NCBI GenBank assembly: GCA_020632595.1
Contig: JACKFF010000009.1
Coordinates: forward strand, 1-64,000
Length of the DNA: 64,000 nt
DNA from: Nitrospiraceae bacterium
GTDB taxonomy: Bacteria; Nitrospirota; Nitrospiria; Nitrospirales; UBA8639
Reading direction: 5' to 3'
The notes under the pieces were generated by a model. The model searched no databases. It saw only the letters and a list, made by a program, of their open reading frames with translations, and had not been told where the DNA came from. Positions 1-10,900 of the stretch are shown in pieces (the stretch's first letter is position 1; every line of letters begins with the position of its first letter). The translations under genes and the position numbers were made by a program.

Positions 1-555
1 AAATCTCGCTTGCAAAACAGGGGGAGTCCATATATGACAGCCTACGAAGATATTTTTGTGATATCAGGCCCAATGAAGAACAATACTCACAATTACCTAA
101 TTAGCATTCTTATATCCCCCTCTCCTGTTAAATAGGTTTCGCAAAGAATCTCTCTACCATAAAAGCATCTTTCATATCTGCGAATGGCCATGCTTCTTTC
201 CAGATATTTGTCCACCAATTTGACAGCACAAATAAAGCAGAATAGTGAATCATCCTCTTATTGAACCCCACGAAATCCTTTAGAAAGATTTGTACGTCAA
301 TCTTGAAACCACCTCATTCCAAATACACACATTACCATTTAACCTAGGAAGGTCACTACGTCCCATGCAGGATATTGGTATACGTAACATCCATGAAAAG
401 TTTTGTGAGAAAGTGTGAGACGTAATGATTCTGGAATTTCTGGAGAAATGCTTCTATTTAAGCTCGGCCATTCCGTCCATATGGAAGGATTACGGGTTTA
501 GACCCTTGATATTAGATAACAACTGCAAACCGCCAACTGATCCTGCGACCGCCGC
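1..555. other. intergenic, no gene recognised
   Basis: AT-rich leader region upstream of the helicase/nuclease gene. I see no convincing coding sequence, tRNA or terminator here. The helicase start at 556 follows GCGACCGCCGC, with no clear Shine-Dalgarno sequence. Confidence 0.5.
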
Positions 556-3500
556 ATGAAAAAAGATCTCTCAGGCCAATTAGTGTTTTCGCCAAGCGAT
601 CTTATCCGCTATCTGGCCTCACCGTTCGCATCATGGATGGACCGATATTCTTTGGAGAATCCCGGCGCCGTTGCGCCTGACGAGGAAACCGAGGATGGAC
701 GACTGATCGCGCAAACCGGCGCACAGCATGAACGCGCGGTGCTTGATGAATTCAAAACATCTGGCGCCAAGCTGGCCGAAATTCCAAGAACCGATCCTAG
801 CGTTGCCCGGACAACGACCATTTCCGCAATCAACGCAAAGACCCCAATTATTTATCAGGCGTTTTTGGAGCATGAGCCATTCGCCGGGTTTGCTGATTTT
901 CTTCTGCTCGATGAATCTGGACACTACCAAGTGTGGGACACGAAGCTGGCCCGCTCGCCCAAGCCATATTATGCGATTCAGCTTTGTTGCTATTCGGAGT
1001 TACTCGCCGCCGTCACCGGGACCACGATGCCGGAAAAGTTCGGTCTCATCCTCGGCACGAAGGAACGGGTTGAATTCCGGATCGAAGACTTCATCCATTA
1101 CTACGGGCGCATCAAAACGAATTTCCTGACCATGCAGAAAGCCTTCACAGGGAACATCACGGATCACCCGGAGCCTCTATCGCGAGCCGATCACGGCCGA
1201 TGGACTTCCTATGCGGATAAATTCTTCCACGACACGGACCATCTGGTGCAAGTGGCCGGAATCACCGTGGGCCAGATTAAAAAGCTGAAGAAAGGTGGGA
1301 TCACCACGGTAGCCGATCTCTCTGCAGCCTCAGGCGCTTCCATTCGTAAATTGGCCCCCGACTCACTTGCAAAACTTGTCGCCCAGGCACGGCTTCAATG
1401 CCAAACGCGAGCCGACCGGGCTGAAAATCCCGATGCCCCTCCGCGCTACGAAATACTGCCTCCAATCGGTGCGAATGGCGAACCGGTGGGCCTGGCCGCT
1501 CTTCCCCCGGATCATCCGGCGGATGTCTTCTTCGACATGGAGGGGTACCCGCTGGTTGCCGGCGGACTGGAATATCTGTTTGGAGTCTGCACGCGAACCG
1601 GGCAGCCGGATTCATTTGAGTTCATGGACTGGTGGGCACACAACCGGGAGGAAGAACAGCTGGCCTTTGAGGGCTTCGTGGACTGGGTCTTCAATCGATG
1701 GCAGCGTAACCCCGGCATGCACATCTACCACTACGCACCCTATGAGGTAAGCGCGGTGCGGCGATTGAGCACCCGTCACGATACCCGTCAGGACGAGGTG
1801 GATGCGCTGCTCCGGAACGAGGTGTTCGTTGATCTTTTTCAGATTGTCCGTCACGGCCTACGCCTCGGCGAGAATAGCTACTCACTCAAGACAGTCGAGC
1901 GCCTTTACCGGCCGAAGCGGGCCACCGAGGTTGCCACTGCGGCTGACTCGATCGTGCAATACGCCAGGTGGATCGAAAGCCAACAGCCGGCTGATTGGAA
2001 TTACAGCCCCATCCTGAAAGATATCCGCGATTACAACCAGGACGATTGCACATCCACGGCAGAGTTGCTGCAATGGTTACGGAAAGTGGTCGTCGAACAT
2101 CAGATCACTGCAGCCACCCTGGATTCCGAAACGGCTCCGTCGGCGCCAAAAGAATTGCCACCGGAGGTCGTGACGAGATTGGAGACCGCTGCACAGCTTC
2201 GTAGGCAAGGAGATGCCATCTCCGCAATTCTTGCCGATGTGATCGACTTCCATCGCCGGGAAGAAAAGCCCATGTGGTGGCGCATGTTTGACCGCGCCAC
2301 GGCGACACCCGAAGAACTCCGGGATGACCCGTCCTGCCTCGAGGGGATCTGCGCTGTGGGACCTCCCATGCCCGAAAAACTTTCACTGGTACAAGAATAT
2401 CGATTCGACCCCTCTCAGGAATGCAAACTAGCTGCCGGGGATAACTCCAAAGTGATGTTCACCCATAATCTGAAGGCAAAATTCACCCTCTTGGAGCTGG
2501 ATATATCCACGGGCAGTCTAAGCCTCAAGATCGGCAAGAAATCTCTGAGCGAGAAATTTTCAGGCGCGTTCCCCTCGCAGGGTTCACTGCTTCCGGACGA
2601 GCATGTCCCGGCAACGGCCATTCAGCATGCGCTGACGGAAGTTGTGACCAGACACCTCTCACACAACCTCAATGCCCCCGTGGCCGCCTTGTTGAACCGT
2701 GTGCCGCCCGTCGTCACACCGCTGCAACAGACCGATGAGTCCCCAACCCAGGCTGCGATCCGAATTGCCGGTTCGATGGCCGGTGGCTGCCTGGTCATTC
2801 AGGGGCCTCCCGGCACAGGCAAGACATTCACCGCCTCACAGGTCATCACGAGGCTTCTCGCTTCCGGCAAAAAAATCGGCGTCGCATCCAACAGCCACAA
2901 GGCCGTGATAAATCTTCTCACCGCCTGCGGCGACGCGGCTAAAAAAAGTGGCTCTCAGCTCCGGGGCATAAAAGTCGGAGGGGACGCCGAAGATCCATTA
3001 TTCACCTGCAACCCCGGCTTGCAATACCTCAAAGACGCCACCTCCGCGCACCAGGCTTACACTGGCGGGGTTGTCGGCGGAACGGCTTGGCTCTTTACCA
3101 GACCTGAGTGGGAAGGCGCACTCGATTTCCTGTTTATCGATGAAGCGGGACAGGTTGCCCTGGCCAACGCCATCGCGATGGCTCGATGCGCGAAGAACCT
3201 TGTGCTCCTGGGTGATCAGATGCAACTTGAACAGCCCGTGCAAGGCTCCCATCCCGGTGATGCCGGTCTTTCCGCCCTCCAATACGCGCTCAAAGACCTG
3301 GAAGCCAGCCAACCCGACTCCCCTATCATGCATGCCGTGATACCTCCGGACTACGGACTTTTCCTCGGCGAATCCCGACGTATGCACCCATTCGTCTGCC
3401 GCTTCATCTCGGAAAGCATGTATGAGGGCCGCCTTCAATCACATGCCGATTGCACCCGGCAGAAAATCCTGGTCCCGCCTGGCGCCAACGGTCTCATTAC

Positions 3501-3987
3501 CTGTGAAAGCGGGATCCTGTTCAGCGGCGTGGAGCACGATGGCAACGTTCAACAAAGTGACGAAGAAGTGGAACGGGTCACCGGGATTTACGACGCACTC
3601 CATGGACGTCTTTACACCGACAAAGACGGCGGCACCAAACCACTGACATTGGAGGATTTTCTTTTCATCGCCCCCTACAACGCTCAGGTTCGCGCCCTTC
3701 AGATCGCGCTCCCCGTCGGGGCACGCGTTGGAAGCGTTGACAAATTTCAAGGGCAGGAAGCCCCTGTCTGCATCCTGTCACTCTGCTCCAGTTACGGAGA
3801 ATACGGTTCACGCGGTCTGACCTTCATTCTTGACCGGAACCGGGTGAATGTGGCCATCTCCCGGGCGAAATGCCTGGCCATCGTGGTTGCTGATCCCCGA
3901 ATCGCCGGCACTCCTCCCGGCTCCCTGGACGACATGAAACTCATCAATCTGTTTTGCAAATTGACCGATGCGACCGCCTCCACATGA
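556..3987 (+). CDS. TM0106-type RecB-like nuclease fused to SF1 helicase
   Basis: Large 1143-residue protein likely acting on DNA or RNA ends in repair or nucleic-acid processing. The N-terminal ~200 residues resemble the RecB-like nuclease module of the TM0106 family (VWDTKL around residue 125). A helix-hairpin-helix-like stretch follows (ITTVADL, ~250), then an RNase H/DEDD-like exonuclease module (FFDMEG ~325, HYAPYE ~390, YNQDDC ~490). The C-terminal half is a Dna2/UPF1-type superfamily 1 helicase: Walker A GPPGTGKT (~750), Walker B FIDEAG (~861), GDQMQLEQP (~886), VDKFQGQE (~1061) and NRVNVAISRAK (~1094). All helicase motifs look intact. It stands alone, facing away from its right-hand neighbour. 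The family is recognisable; the in vivo substrate is unknown. Confidence 0.85.
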   Translation: MKKDLSGQLVFSPSDLIRYLASPFASWMDRYSLENPGAVAPDEETEDGRLIAQTGAQHERAVLDEFKTSGAKLAEIPRTDPSVARTTTISAINAKTPIIYQAFLEHEPFAGFADFLLLDESGHYQVWDTKLARSPKPYYAIQLCCYSELLAAVTGTTMPEKFGLILGTKERVEFRIEDFIHYYGRIKTNFLTMQKAFTGNITDHPEPLSRADHGRWTSYADKFFHDTDHLVQVAGITVGQIKKLKKGGITTVADLSAASGASIRKLAPDSLAKLVAQARLQCQTRADRAENPDAPPRYEILPPIGANGEPVGLAALPPDHPADVFFDMEGYPLVAGGLEYLFGVCTRTGQPDSFEFMDWWAHNREEEQLAFEGFVDWVFNRWQRNPGMHIYHYAPYEVSAVRRLSTRHDTRQDEVDALLRNEVFVDLFQIVRHGLRLGENSYSLKTVERLYRPKRATEVATAADSIVQYARWIESQQPADWNYSPILKDIRDYNQDDCTSTAELLQWLRKVVVEHQITAATLDSETAPSAPKELPPEVVTRLETAAQLRRQGDAISAILADVIDFHRREEKPMWWRMFDRATATPEELRDDPSCLEGICAVGPPMPEKLSLVQEYRFDPSQECKLAAGDNSKVMFTHNLKAKFTLLELDISTGSLSLKIGKKSLSEKFSGAFPSQGSLLPDEHVPATAIQHALTEVVTRHLSHNLNAPVAALLNRVPPVVTPLQQTDESPTQAAIRIAGSMAGGCLVIQGPPGTGKTFTASQVITRLLASGKKIGVASNSHKAVINLLTACGDAAKKSGSQLRGIKVGGDAEDPLFTCNPGLQYLKDATSAHQAYTGGVVGGTAWLFTRPEWEGALDFLFIDEAGQVALANAIAMARCAKNLVLLGDQMQLEQPVQGSHPGDAGLSALQYALKDLEASQPDSPIMHAVIPPDYGLFLGESRRMHPFVCRFISESMYEGRLQSHADCTRQKILVPPGANGLITCESGILFSGVEHDGNVQQSDEEVERVTGIYDALHGRLYTDKDGGTKPLTLEDFLFIAPYNAQVRALQIALPVGARVGSVDKFQGQEAPVCILSLCSSYGEYGSRGLTFILDRNRVNVAISRAKCLAIVVADPRIAGTPPGSLDDMKLINLFCKLTDATAST

Positions 3988-4131
3988 ACCCATAATCGCC
4001 ACCACCCGCATCAAGACTTTCGGGAGAAAGGTCTAGTCCCAAGAGGTTTCACCGCCTTCAGTTGAACCTGAAAACGTTCATCGTATTCTTTCATTTCAAA
4101 CAAGCCACAGCCGCCCAGGCTGGCAAGGCCA

Positions 4132-5457
4132 CTACTTCTCATTCGGGATATCAGGAGAGGTCACATCTATGGTGAGTTTGACAGGAAAGAGTGTGTGGGT
4201 GTCTGAGCGGTATCGGACTTCCTTGAGGAGCGTTTCGATGCGAGGCTCGACCATTTCTTCAAAAGATATCCTCCCATTCGTTTCTACGATGATGGGTTTG
4301 GAAAAATCTACCAGGTCCTGATTCAGAAACAGGGTATAGCGGCGAATACGACTGGTGCTCACCACGATCTTGTTGGGAGCTGTGACCTGAGCGTGTAATT
4401 TGGCATACACCCCTCCCGTTATAAATTCATCGCGGCTGTCAATCAGGTTTTCGGTAAAGGCGGCAATCTGATCGGTCATATCGATCCGCACCCAGGAGAA
4501 TGGCGTGAGATGGGTCGCATCCCGAACCAACGAGATGGTCCGGGGCAATGGCTCGCGTTGTTGAGCATCAAACCAGGTCATCAATTCGGGCAAGGCCTGC
4601 TTGGGAAAGAAATGCCCTCCCGCATGAGGATGCGTCCAGGTATGCTCCTGGTACTGATAGGAAATGCCGCGGCGCTCCATCTCTTTCACCAGATCACGAC
4701 TCAACTGCACAGGCATAACCTGATCGGCTGCGCCATGAATGACATAGACGGGCGTGTGAACTAAATTTTCAACAAAGGGAAACAGCACATCATCAATACC
4801 ACTGGCCATTGGCGCAATACCCGCAAAGCGATCCGCATGATGCATCCCGATAATCCAGGTTCCAATACCGCCATTGGACATGCCGGTGAGAAAGATCCGA
4901 TCCGGATCAATATGGTAGCGGGTTTGAACCTCCTGTAAGACCTTTAAAACCAGTTCCTCTCCGTATCTGGTCCACCATGCCCCCATAGTCACCGAAGGAC
5001 AAGCCAGAATGTATTTCTCACCCAGACGTGGAATCCAGCGATCCAGATAAGCTTCACCCGTAAACCCTGCCCCATGCAAACACAGAATGAAAGCCATAGG
5101 CTGTTCAGGTGAATAGGAAGGCGGAACATACAAGGCATACTCAGCATCCACTCCCCTCACCCGAATAGAGCGGTGGGGTTGGGCTCCAACCGGTTGAGCC
5201 TCATACGGGGTCGGCTGCTGAAGAATAATTGAAATGGATTCAACATTGGCCTCAGGCATATGTTGAATGTCAGCTAATAGCTCGTTGGCTTTTTCCGGAG
5301 AGTCTTCCTCCACATATTCTTTCACCAATGAGGACAGACTCCTGCCCGAAGACTCGAAGGCCTCGCTCTTTTCCATTTCGGGAGGGGAATGGGCCAAAAT
5401 GGGAAAAGCCAACAGGGCCACCATTAAGACTGAAAGCAGGACAATATTTTTTTTCAT
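4132..5457 (-). CDS. secreted alpha/beta hydrolase (esterase/depolymerase-like)
   Basis: 441-residue exported hydrolase. An N-terminal signal peptide is evident (charged MKKN, then a hydrophobic run to about residue 22, AHS). The central part has the alpha/beta-hydrolase fold: LCLHGAG oxyanion region near 126, the nucleophile elbow GMSNGG with Ser near 194, and a late histidine in THPHAGGHF near 280. This layout matches LpqC/polyhydroxybutyrate-depolymerase-like and feruloyl-esterase-like proteins, which cleave ester bonds outside the cytoplasm. The last ~150 residues form an extra domain of unknown role. The true substrate cannot be read from the sequence. It is transcribed convergently with the upstream helicase gene and has no obvious operon partner. 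Confidence 0.75.
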   Translation of the reverse strand: MKKNIVLLSVLMVALLAFPILAHSPPEMEKSEAFESSGRSLSSLVKEYVEEDSPEKANELLADIQHMPEANVESISIILQQPTPYEAQPVGAQPHRSIRVRGVDAEYALYVPPSYSPEQPMAFILCLHGAGFTGEAYLDRWIPRLGEKYILACPSVTMGAWWTRYGEELVLKVLQEVQTRYHIDPDRIFLTGMSNGGIGTWIIGMHHADRFAGIAPMASGIDDVLFPFVENLVHTPVYVIHGAADQVMPVQLSRDLVKEMERRGISYQYQEHTWTHPHAGGHFFPKQALPELMTWFDAQQREPLPRTISLVRDATHLTPFSWVRIDMTDQIAAFTENLIDSRDEFITGGVYAKLHAQVTAPNKIVVSTSRIRRYTLFLNQDLVDFSKPIIVETNGRISFEEMVEPRIETLLKEVRYRSDTHTLFPVKLTIDVTSPDIPNEK

Positions 5458-5922
5458 CCCGTGTTACCCTAACAATTTTGACAATGAAGCCTTTCAAATC
5501 ACTGAGGCTTCAGTACTTAATCTTCTCATATTTTACCGGACATTCCTATGGGCTCAGTGTCACAGTCGTACGATAAAAATTCCTGAAAGGTTCAAAAGAG
5601 AATGAAACAAAGACTATGCGGGATTTTTGTAGAAGATAGAGGGAATGGGGTAATCGCTGAATTCGAAATAGACTTTTGGGGGAATCATACCGAAATTACG
5701 GTTCGAGCCTTTCGACGTTGCTCGCAGGACAAACCCTTCGACCAAGCGCAGAGCAGGCGCTAGAAGATTTCACACTTCTTCTTGTCCTCTTGAAAGCAAC
5801 GAAGGATCTAAGCCCAGTCCAAGCCGTCCATGGCTGAGCGAGATGCTTCTCGCTGCTCAGCATGACAATGCTGTTGCTGATGTCTCCCACCTGCGGGGAT
5901 GACAAAACAGAACGCGGCGAAT
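5458..5922. repeat. intergenic with dispersed-repeat-like segment
   Basis: No gene is supported. From about 5699 to 5900 the sequence resembles a dispersed bacterial repeat whose translation gives spurious HCHAEQREAS-type peptides seen in many unrelated genomes. It contains a strong hairpin around 5832-5860, with arms GCTGAG and CTCAGC enclosing CGAGA/TCTCG. No second copy of this exact segment occurs in the window. Confidence 0.45.
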
Positions 5923-6717
5923 CTAATTCCTGGCGGCAAATTTTCGATAGGCCTCTTGGACGGTCTCTTTGCCATGTGCGCGTTCCAATCGCCGCACGAT
6001 AAAGTGCCCACGCGCCATATTTTGAAAATGATCCATAAACAGCAAATTGATGGTGGCTCCCCCTGCGGCTCCCAACAACGGGATCGCCTGGGCAGCCGCC
6101 TTTTCCGATACCTGGATACTGTACCGTGAGGCAATTTCAGACAGAAACCTGACCAATGGCGGGGCGCCTGACTTCGTCAAGCCACGTTCAATCAGGTACT
6201 TGCCCGCTTCGGTCATCGCACCCGCCAACGCGGCCCTCACCGCAAAATATCCCGTTTCCGCCCCGTCATCCGCTTGACTGGTGCCCCCCATGGCGAACAC
6301 CTCCAAACAGGCCAACTTGCTCCCAGCCTCCATAATGGGTTCTCCCTCACTTCTCGCGATATCGGCAATAGACCGCAACATGAGTGTCGTCGAGATCGGC
6401 AATTCTACACTCAATGCCATAAGCCCCATGGCTCCTCCGATTGCCCCACTGACGGTGGTCAATACTCGGTGGGCCCCATTGGCGGGTTCACCCCGATACC
6501 GTTCATCTATACTGGAGACAGCCAGATCCAATGCTTTGTTCAAGGCTTTGTGCGTAGTCGTCAGGAGTTTGTTGGAGAATCCCTCGGGCAACATGGTGAT
6601 GGCCCTTTCAACCGGCCCTCCGATGAGATTCGTGACCTTCGCGGCAAAGCTGGGGTTTTCTAAGAGATCTACAGCTAATGCTAAATTCTGCTCGTCGATA
6701 TGATTGAGAGTGGTCAT
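5923..6717 (-). CDS. EcsC family protein
   Basis: 264-residue EcsC-domain protein. The family is named after a gene linked to the Bacillus Ecs transporter; its biochemical role is poorly known and it is often membrane associated. Visible hallmarks are glycine/alanine-rich helical segments (GAIGGAMGLMAL, IPLLGAAGGATINL) and the family pattern ISTTLMLRSIADIARSEGE. I chose the ATG at 6717 (MTTLNHIDEQ) because GGAG lies about 9 bases upstream; a start 11 codons earlier at 6750 lacks such a site. It lies just downstream of ribD on the same strand, separated by about 100 bases, so co-transcription is possible. No truncation is visible. Confidence 0.75.
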   Translation of the reverse strand: MTTLNHIDEQNLALAVDLLENPSFAAKVTNLIGGPVERAITMLPEGFSNKLLTTTHKALNKALDLAVSSIDERYRGEPANGAHRVLTTVSGAIGGAMGLMALSVELPISTTLMLRSIADIARSEGEPIMEAGSKLACLEVFAMGGTSQADDGAETGYFAVRAALAGAMTEAGKYLIERGLTKSGAPPLVRFLSEIASRYSIQVSEKAAAQAIPLLGAAGGATINLLFMDHFQNMARGHFIVRRLERAHGKETVQEAYRKFAARN

Positions 6718-6825
6718 GAGCGCGATCTCCGAGGTTTTTCTGTTCAGCACACGATTGGAGTTTTATCTCTGGTCATGGATGGCAGACACCATCACCTTGC
6801 TTATTGTCGATGGGGCAGAAGATCC

Positions 6826-7956
6826 TCACCCTCGTGGCTCAATCGTTCCCGTGACGAGCCAATCATTCCCGAGCTTTTTGAGTTGGCAATCAGCAAGTGG
6901 CCAAGCGCGATTCAGCGTTTTCGGAGATTTCCCCCCAATGAGGCCGATGGCATCCTGACCTCCGAGGAGCTTTGGAGTCATATACAATCTTACCTGATTC
7001 ACCAGTCCCTGTTGAAACGCAGCCGCATTCACCGTACCCCCTCCCTCGATGAGCACCGAGGTGAGACCCTCTTTCCCTAATCGGGATAGACAGGCCTTTA
7101 AGGAAACTCGGCCGGCTTGCCCAGGCAACACCCACACCTGAATGCCACGTTTTCTCAAGTGTGCGATTCTTTGTGGTGGAGCCTGTGTGGTCGTGCATAA
7201 AATGGTGGGCTGCTCACTTACCCATTGCAAAACCTTGGCATTGGAGGGAATGCGCAATCGGCTATCAAGAACGACTCTTACGGGTTGCCGTCCCACCCGT
7301 TTGTTTGTCATCGTTGTTCCTCTAGCCGACAATTCAGGATCGTCGGCAATGACCGTTCCGACGCCAACCAGAATTGCATCCATCTGGTTACGCAAACGAT
7401 GGACATCCTGACGTGCACGTTCCCCTGTGATCCACCGTGACTCACCGGTGGCCGTTGCGATTTTTCCATCCAAGGTCATTGCCCCTTTAAGTGTCACTAA
7501 CGGGCGTCCGGTCGTGATCCAATAGGCATAGACCTTATTCAAATGCCGGGCCGCCTGCTCTAAGACCCCAACCGATACCGGAACATTCGCGTGCTTGAGT
7601 TGTTGAAGCCCGCGTCCATTGACCTGTGGATTGGGATCGACCATCGCCACGCATACCCGTTCAAGCCCGGACTGAATAAGGAGGGGGGCACAGGGAGGTG
7701 TGCGCTTGTTGGTATGGCAACACGGCTCCAACGTCACATACAGGACCCCCCCCCGCGCTCGAGGGCCCGCACGGTGGAGCGCTAAAATTTCTGCATGAGG
7801 TTCGCCGGACTGACGGTGATAGGCTTCTCCCACGATCTGCCCATCTTTGACAATCACCGCCCCTACCATGGGATTGGGACTCGTACGCCCTTTCCCCTTG
7901 GCGGCAAGGGAAAGGGCCCGCTTCATATAGGTGTCATCTGATGGGACGGAGGTCAC
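6826..7956 (-). CDS. ribD: bifunctional riboflavin deaminase/reductase RibD
   Basis: Performs the second and third steps of riboflavin synthesis: deamination of the pyrimidinone ring, then NADPH-dependent reduction of the ribosyl side chain. The N-terminal deaminase domain carries the zinc ligands HAE (His54, Glu56) and PCCHTNKRTPPC (Cys79/Cys89). The reductase domain follows from about residue 150, with TLDGKIAT and LIEGGGTVNAA. At 376 residues it is full length. The start codon is GTG at 7956, overlapping the ppdK stop as GTGA, which implies translational coupling. No other riboflavin genes are in the window, and no FMN riboswitch is seen because the gene sits inside an operon. Confidence 0.93.
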   Translation of the reverse strand: MTSVPSDDTYMKRALSLAAKGKGRTSPNPMVGAVIVKDGQIVGEAYHRQSGEPHAEILALHRAGPRARGGVLYVTLEPCCHTNKRTPPCAPLLIQSGLERVCVAMVDPNPQVNGRGLQQLKHANVPVSVGVLEQAARHLNKVYAYWITTGRPLVTLKGAMTLDGKIATATGESRWITGERARQDVHRLRNQMDAILVGVGTVIADDPELSARGTTMTNKRVGRQPVRVVLDSRLRIPSNAKVLQWVSEQPTILCTTTQAPPQRIAHLRKRGIQVWVLPGQAGRVSLKACLSRLGKEGLTSVLIEGGGTVNAAAFQQGLVNQVRLYMTPKLLGGQDAIGLIGGKSPKTLNRAWPLADCQLKKLGNDWLVTGTIEPRG

Positions 7957-10900
7957 CGCCGTTTAGCAGCCGTAGCTCGTTTTTTACGAGTAGAAGAGGA
8001 AGTAGCCATTTTCCTGGATGGGCTCTTTTTGCTCTTGGTCTTCGTCACGGCATCCTTCTTTACTGCGCTCTTCGCTGCCGCGTTCTTTGTAGCTGGTTTC
8101 TTCCCGGCCACGCCTCTCCCGGTCGTAACTTTTTTCCCGGTCGTTTTTGCGGAAGGTGTCTTTTGGGTCGTTTTGGTAGGACCGGATTTAGTCGCCACCG
8201 TTCGGGACTGACCGTTATTGCCCGGCGTTGATCGAGGCTGCCGTTGACTCTCCTCCCGTTCGAGCACCGCAACGGCGGCCTGAGCCGCAGCCAGCCGTGC
8301 AATGGCCACACGATAGGGCGAACAGCTCACATAATTCAGGCCTAATTCATGACAAAAGGCCACGGAACTTGGCTCACCACCATGCTCTCCGCAGATTCCA
8401 AGTTTAATCAACGGGCGGGTCTTCCTCCCGTCCTCAATTGCCCATTTCATGAGGGCTCCCACCCCTTCTTGATCCAACACGGCAAAGGGATCTGCATCCA
8501 AAATATTTTCGGCCTTTTTGTCGATCGTGGCCTTACACATCCGGCATACCATTTTCTTCCAATCCACGTTGGTCCGTTGACAGACCGGGCACCGGTCTTG
8601 GCGATCCATGTAAAACCCGATATAGGGTCCTGCGTCATCGCGAGAAAACCCGAACGTCGTTTGCGTCAGATCATTGGTTCCAAAGGAAAAGAATTCCGCA
8701 TGTTCGGCGATTCGCCCTGCCGTCACCGCCGCGCGAGGGAGTTCGATCATGGTGCCAATCAAGTAATTCAACGTCATGCCATATTCCGACATGGTCCGTT
8801 GCGCCACTTCCTGAATCAGTTCTTTTTGCGCTTTCATCTCCGACGGCATCCCCACCAACGGGATCATAATCTCCGGCACGATCTTCTTCCCTTCGCGCGC
8901 AACTTCACATGCCGCTTCAAAAATGGCCTGAACCTGCATGCGCGTAATTTCCGGCATGGTTATTCCAAGCCGACATCCACGAAGACCCAGCATGGGATTA
9001 TACTCATGCAACTCTTCGACACGATCCAGTATCCGTTGTTTCTCCTGAATGACCTGAGGATCTCCATTGGTCACTTCCAACTTCGCAAGTTCCACCAGCA
9101 GATGTTCGCGTTTGGGTAAAAATTCATGGAGGGGAGGATCGAGTAATCGAATCGTGACCGGAAATCCCTTCATTTCACGATAGAGTCCGATAAAATCCTG
9201 CCGTTGAAGTGGCAACAGCTGCTCTAAATACAATTCCCGCTCTTCTCTGGAGGATGCCAGGATCATTTGCTGCATGATGGGTACGCGGTCTTCGGCAAAA
9301 AACATGTGTTCGGTCCGGCAGAGCCCGATACCTTCGGCCCCGAATCCTCGTGCAATGTGCGCTTGCTCGGGAATATCCGCATTCGATCGAATTTTCAGCA
9401 CTCTGAACGCATCGGCCCATTTCAAAATCGTCGAGAAATACTGATACTTTTCAGAATCTTTTGGATCCATTCTTCCCTGAATGACTTGGATCACTTCGGA
9501 ATCCACCACGGGAATGTCTCCCGCATAGACCTGTCCGGTAAACCCGTTCAAGGAGAGAAAATCTCCTTCAGACAGAATCATGGACCCAAATTGCACCTTG
9601 CCGTTCGACAAAACTTCTACGGCATCACAGCCCGCAATACAGACTTTTCCCATCTGCCGGGCCACGACAGCCGCATGCGAGGTCATCCCGCCCTTGGCCG
9701 TCAGAAATCCTTCCGCTGCATGCATGCCATGGATATCATCAGGACTCGTTTCATGACGGACCAGAATGGTCCGTTCCCCCTTGGCTTTCATGGCCACGGC
9801 TTGATCCGGGGTGAGAGCAATGCGGCCGGCCGCAGCTCCCGGACCCGCTGGAAGCCCTTTACCGACTGACTGAAATTTCGCCTCATCACTGCTTTCGAAA
9901 ATCGGGTATAGATATTGGGAAAGTTGTTCCGGAGCAACCCGCTTGACGGCTTCTCGCCGGTCGATAAGTCCCTGACGAACCATATCTACGGCAATCCGCA
10001 CCGCAGCAATTCCCGTTCGTTTTCCAATCCGGGTTTGCAGCATATACAATTTGCCCTCTTGGATCGTGAATTCCAGATCGAGCATGTCCCGGTAATGTTT
10101 TTCCAGGGTACGCTGGGTCTTGATCAGATCCTTATAGGCCTCCGGCAAGGTATCTTGTAACGCGACGACCGGCAGGGGAGTTCGAATACCTGCCACGACA
10201 TCCTCGCCCTGGGCATTCAACAGACACTCGCCAAAAAAGACCGGGACCCCGTTCGCGGGATTTCGGGTAAAGGCCACGCCTGTCCCGCTGGTGTCGCCCA
10301 TGTTGCCGAAGACCATCGACTGGACATTAACCGCCGTTCCCCATTCATCAGGAATATCGTAGAGCCGGCGATACGTCACGGCACGATCTCCAAACCAGGA
10401 ATCAAATACCGCATCCACCGCCATCCGGAGTTGTTCAAACGGATCTTGCGGAAAATCTCGCGCGATTTCGGTTTTAACCAATTCCTGATACTGCACCACT
10501 AACTGCGCCAAGGCGTCTTCAGTCAAATCGGTATCGTGCTTGACCCCTTGTGCGTGTTTCATCGCCTCCAGGGTATGTTCAAATCGCTCACGGGGAATGC
10601 CCATCACCACGCTGCCAAACATGGTGATAAACCGCCGGTAGGCATCAACGGCAAACCGGTGATTGCCGGTTTTTTTACCTAAACCCTGAACCGTTTGTTG
10701 GTTGAGGCCCAGATTCAACACCGTATCCATCATACCCGGCATCGACGCTCGGGCTCCTGACCGTACTGACACCAGCAACGGATTATCCGGATCCCCGAGT
10801 CTGGCCTTCATGGTTTTTTCGACCTGCCGCAGGCCATTCAGCGCTTGATCCCACATCCCGGCGGGAAAGCGTTTTTTGGCATGAAAGTATTCCACACAGG

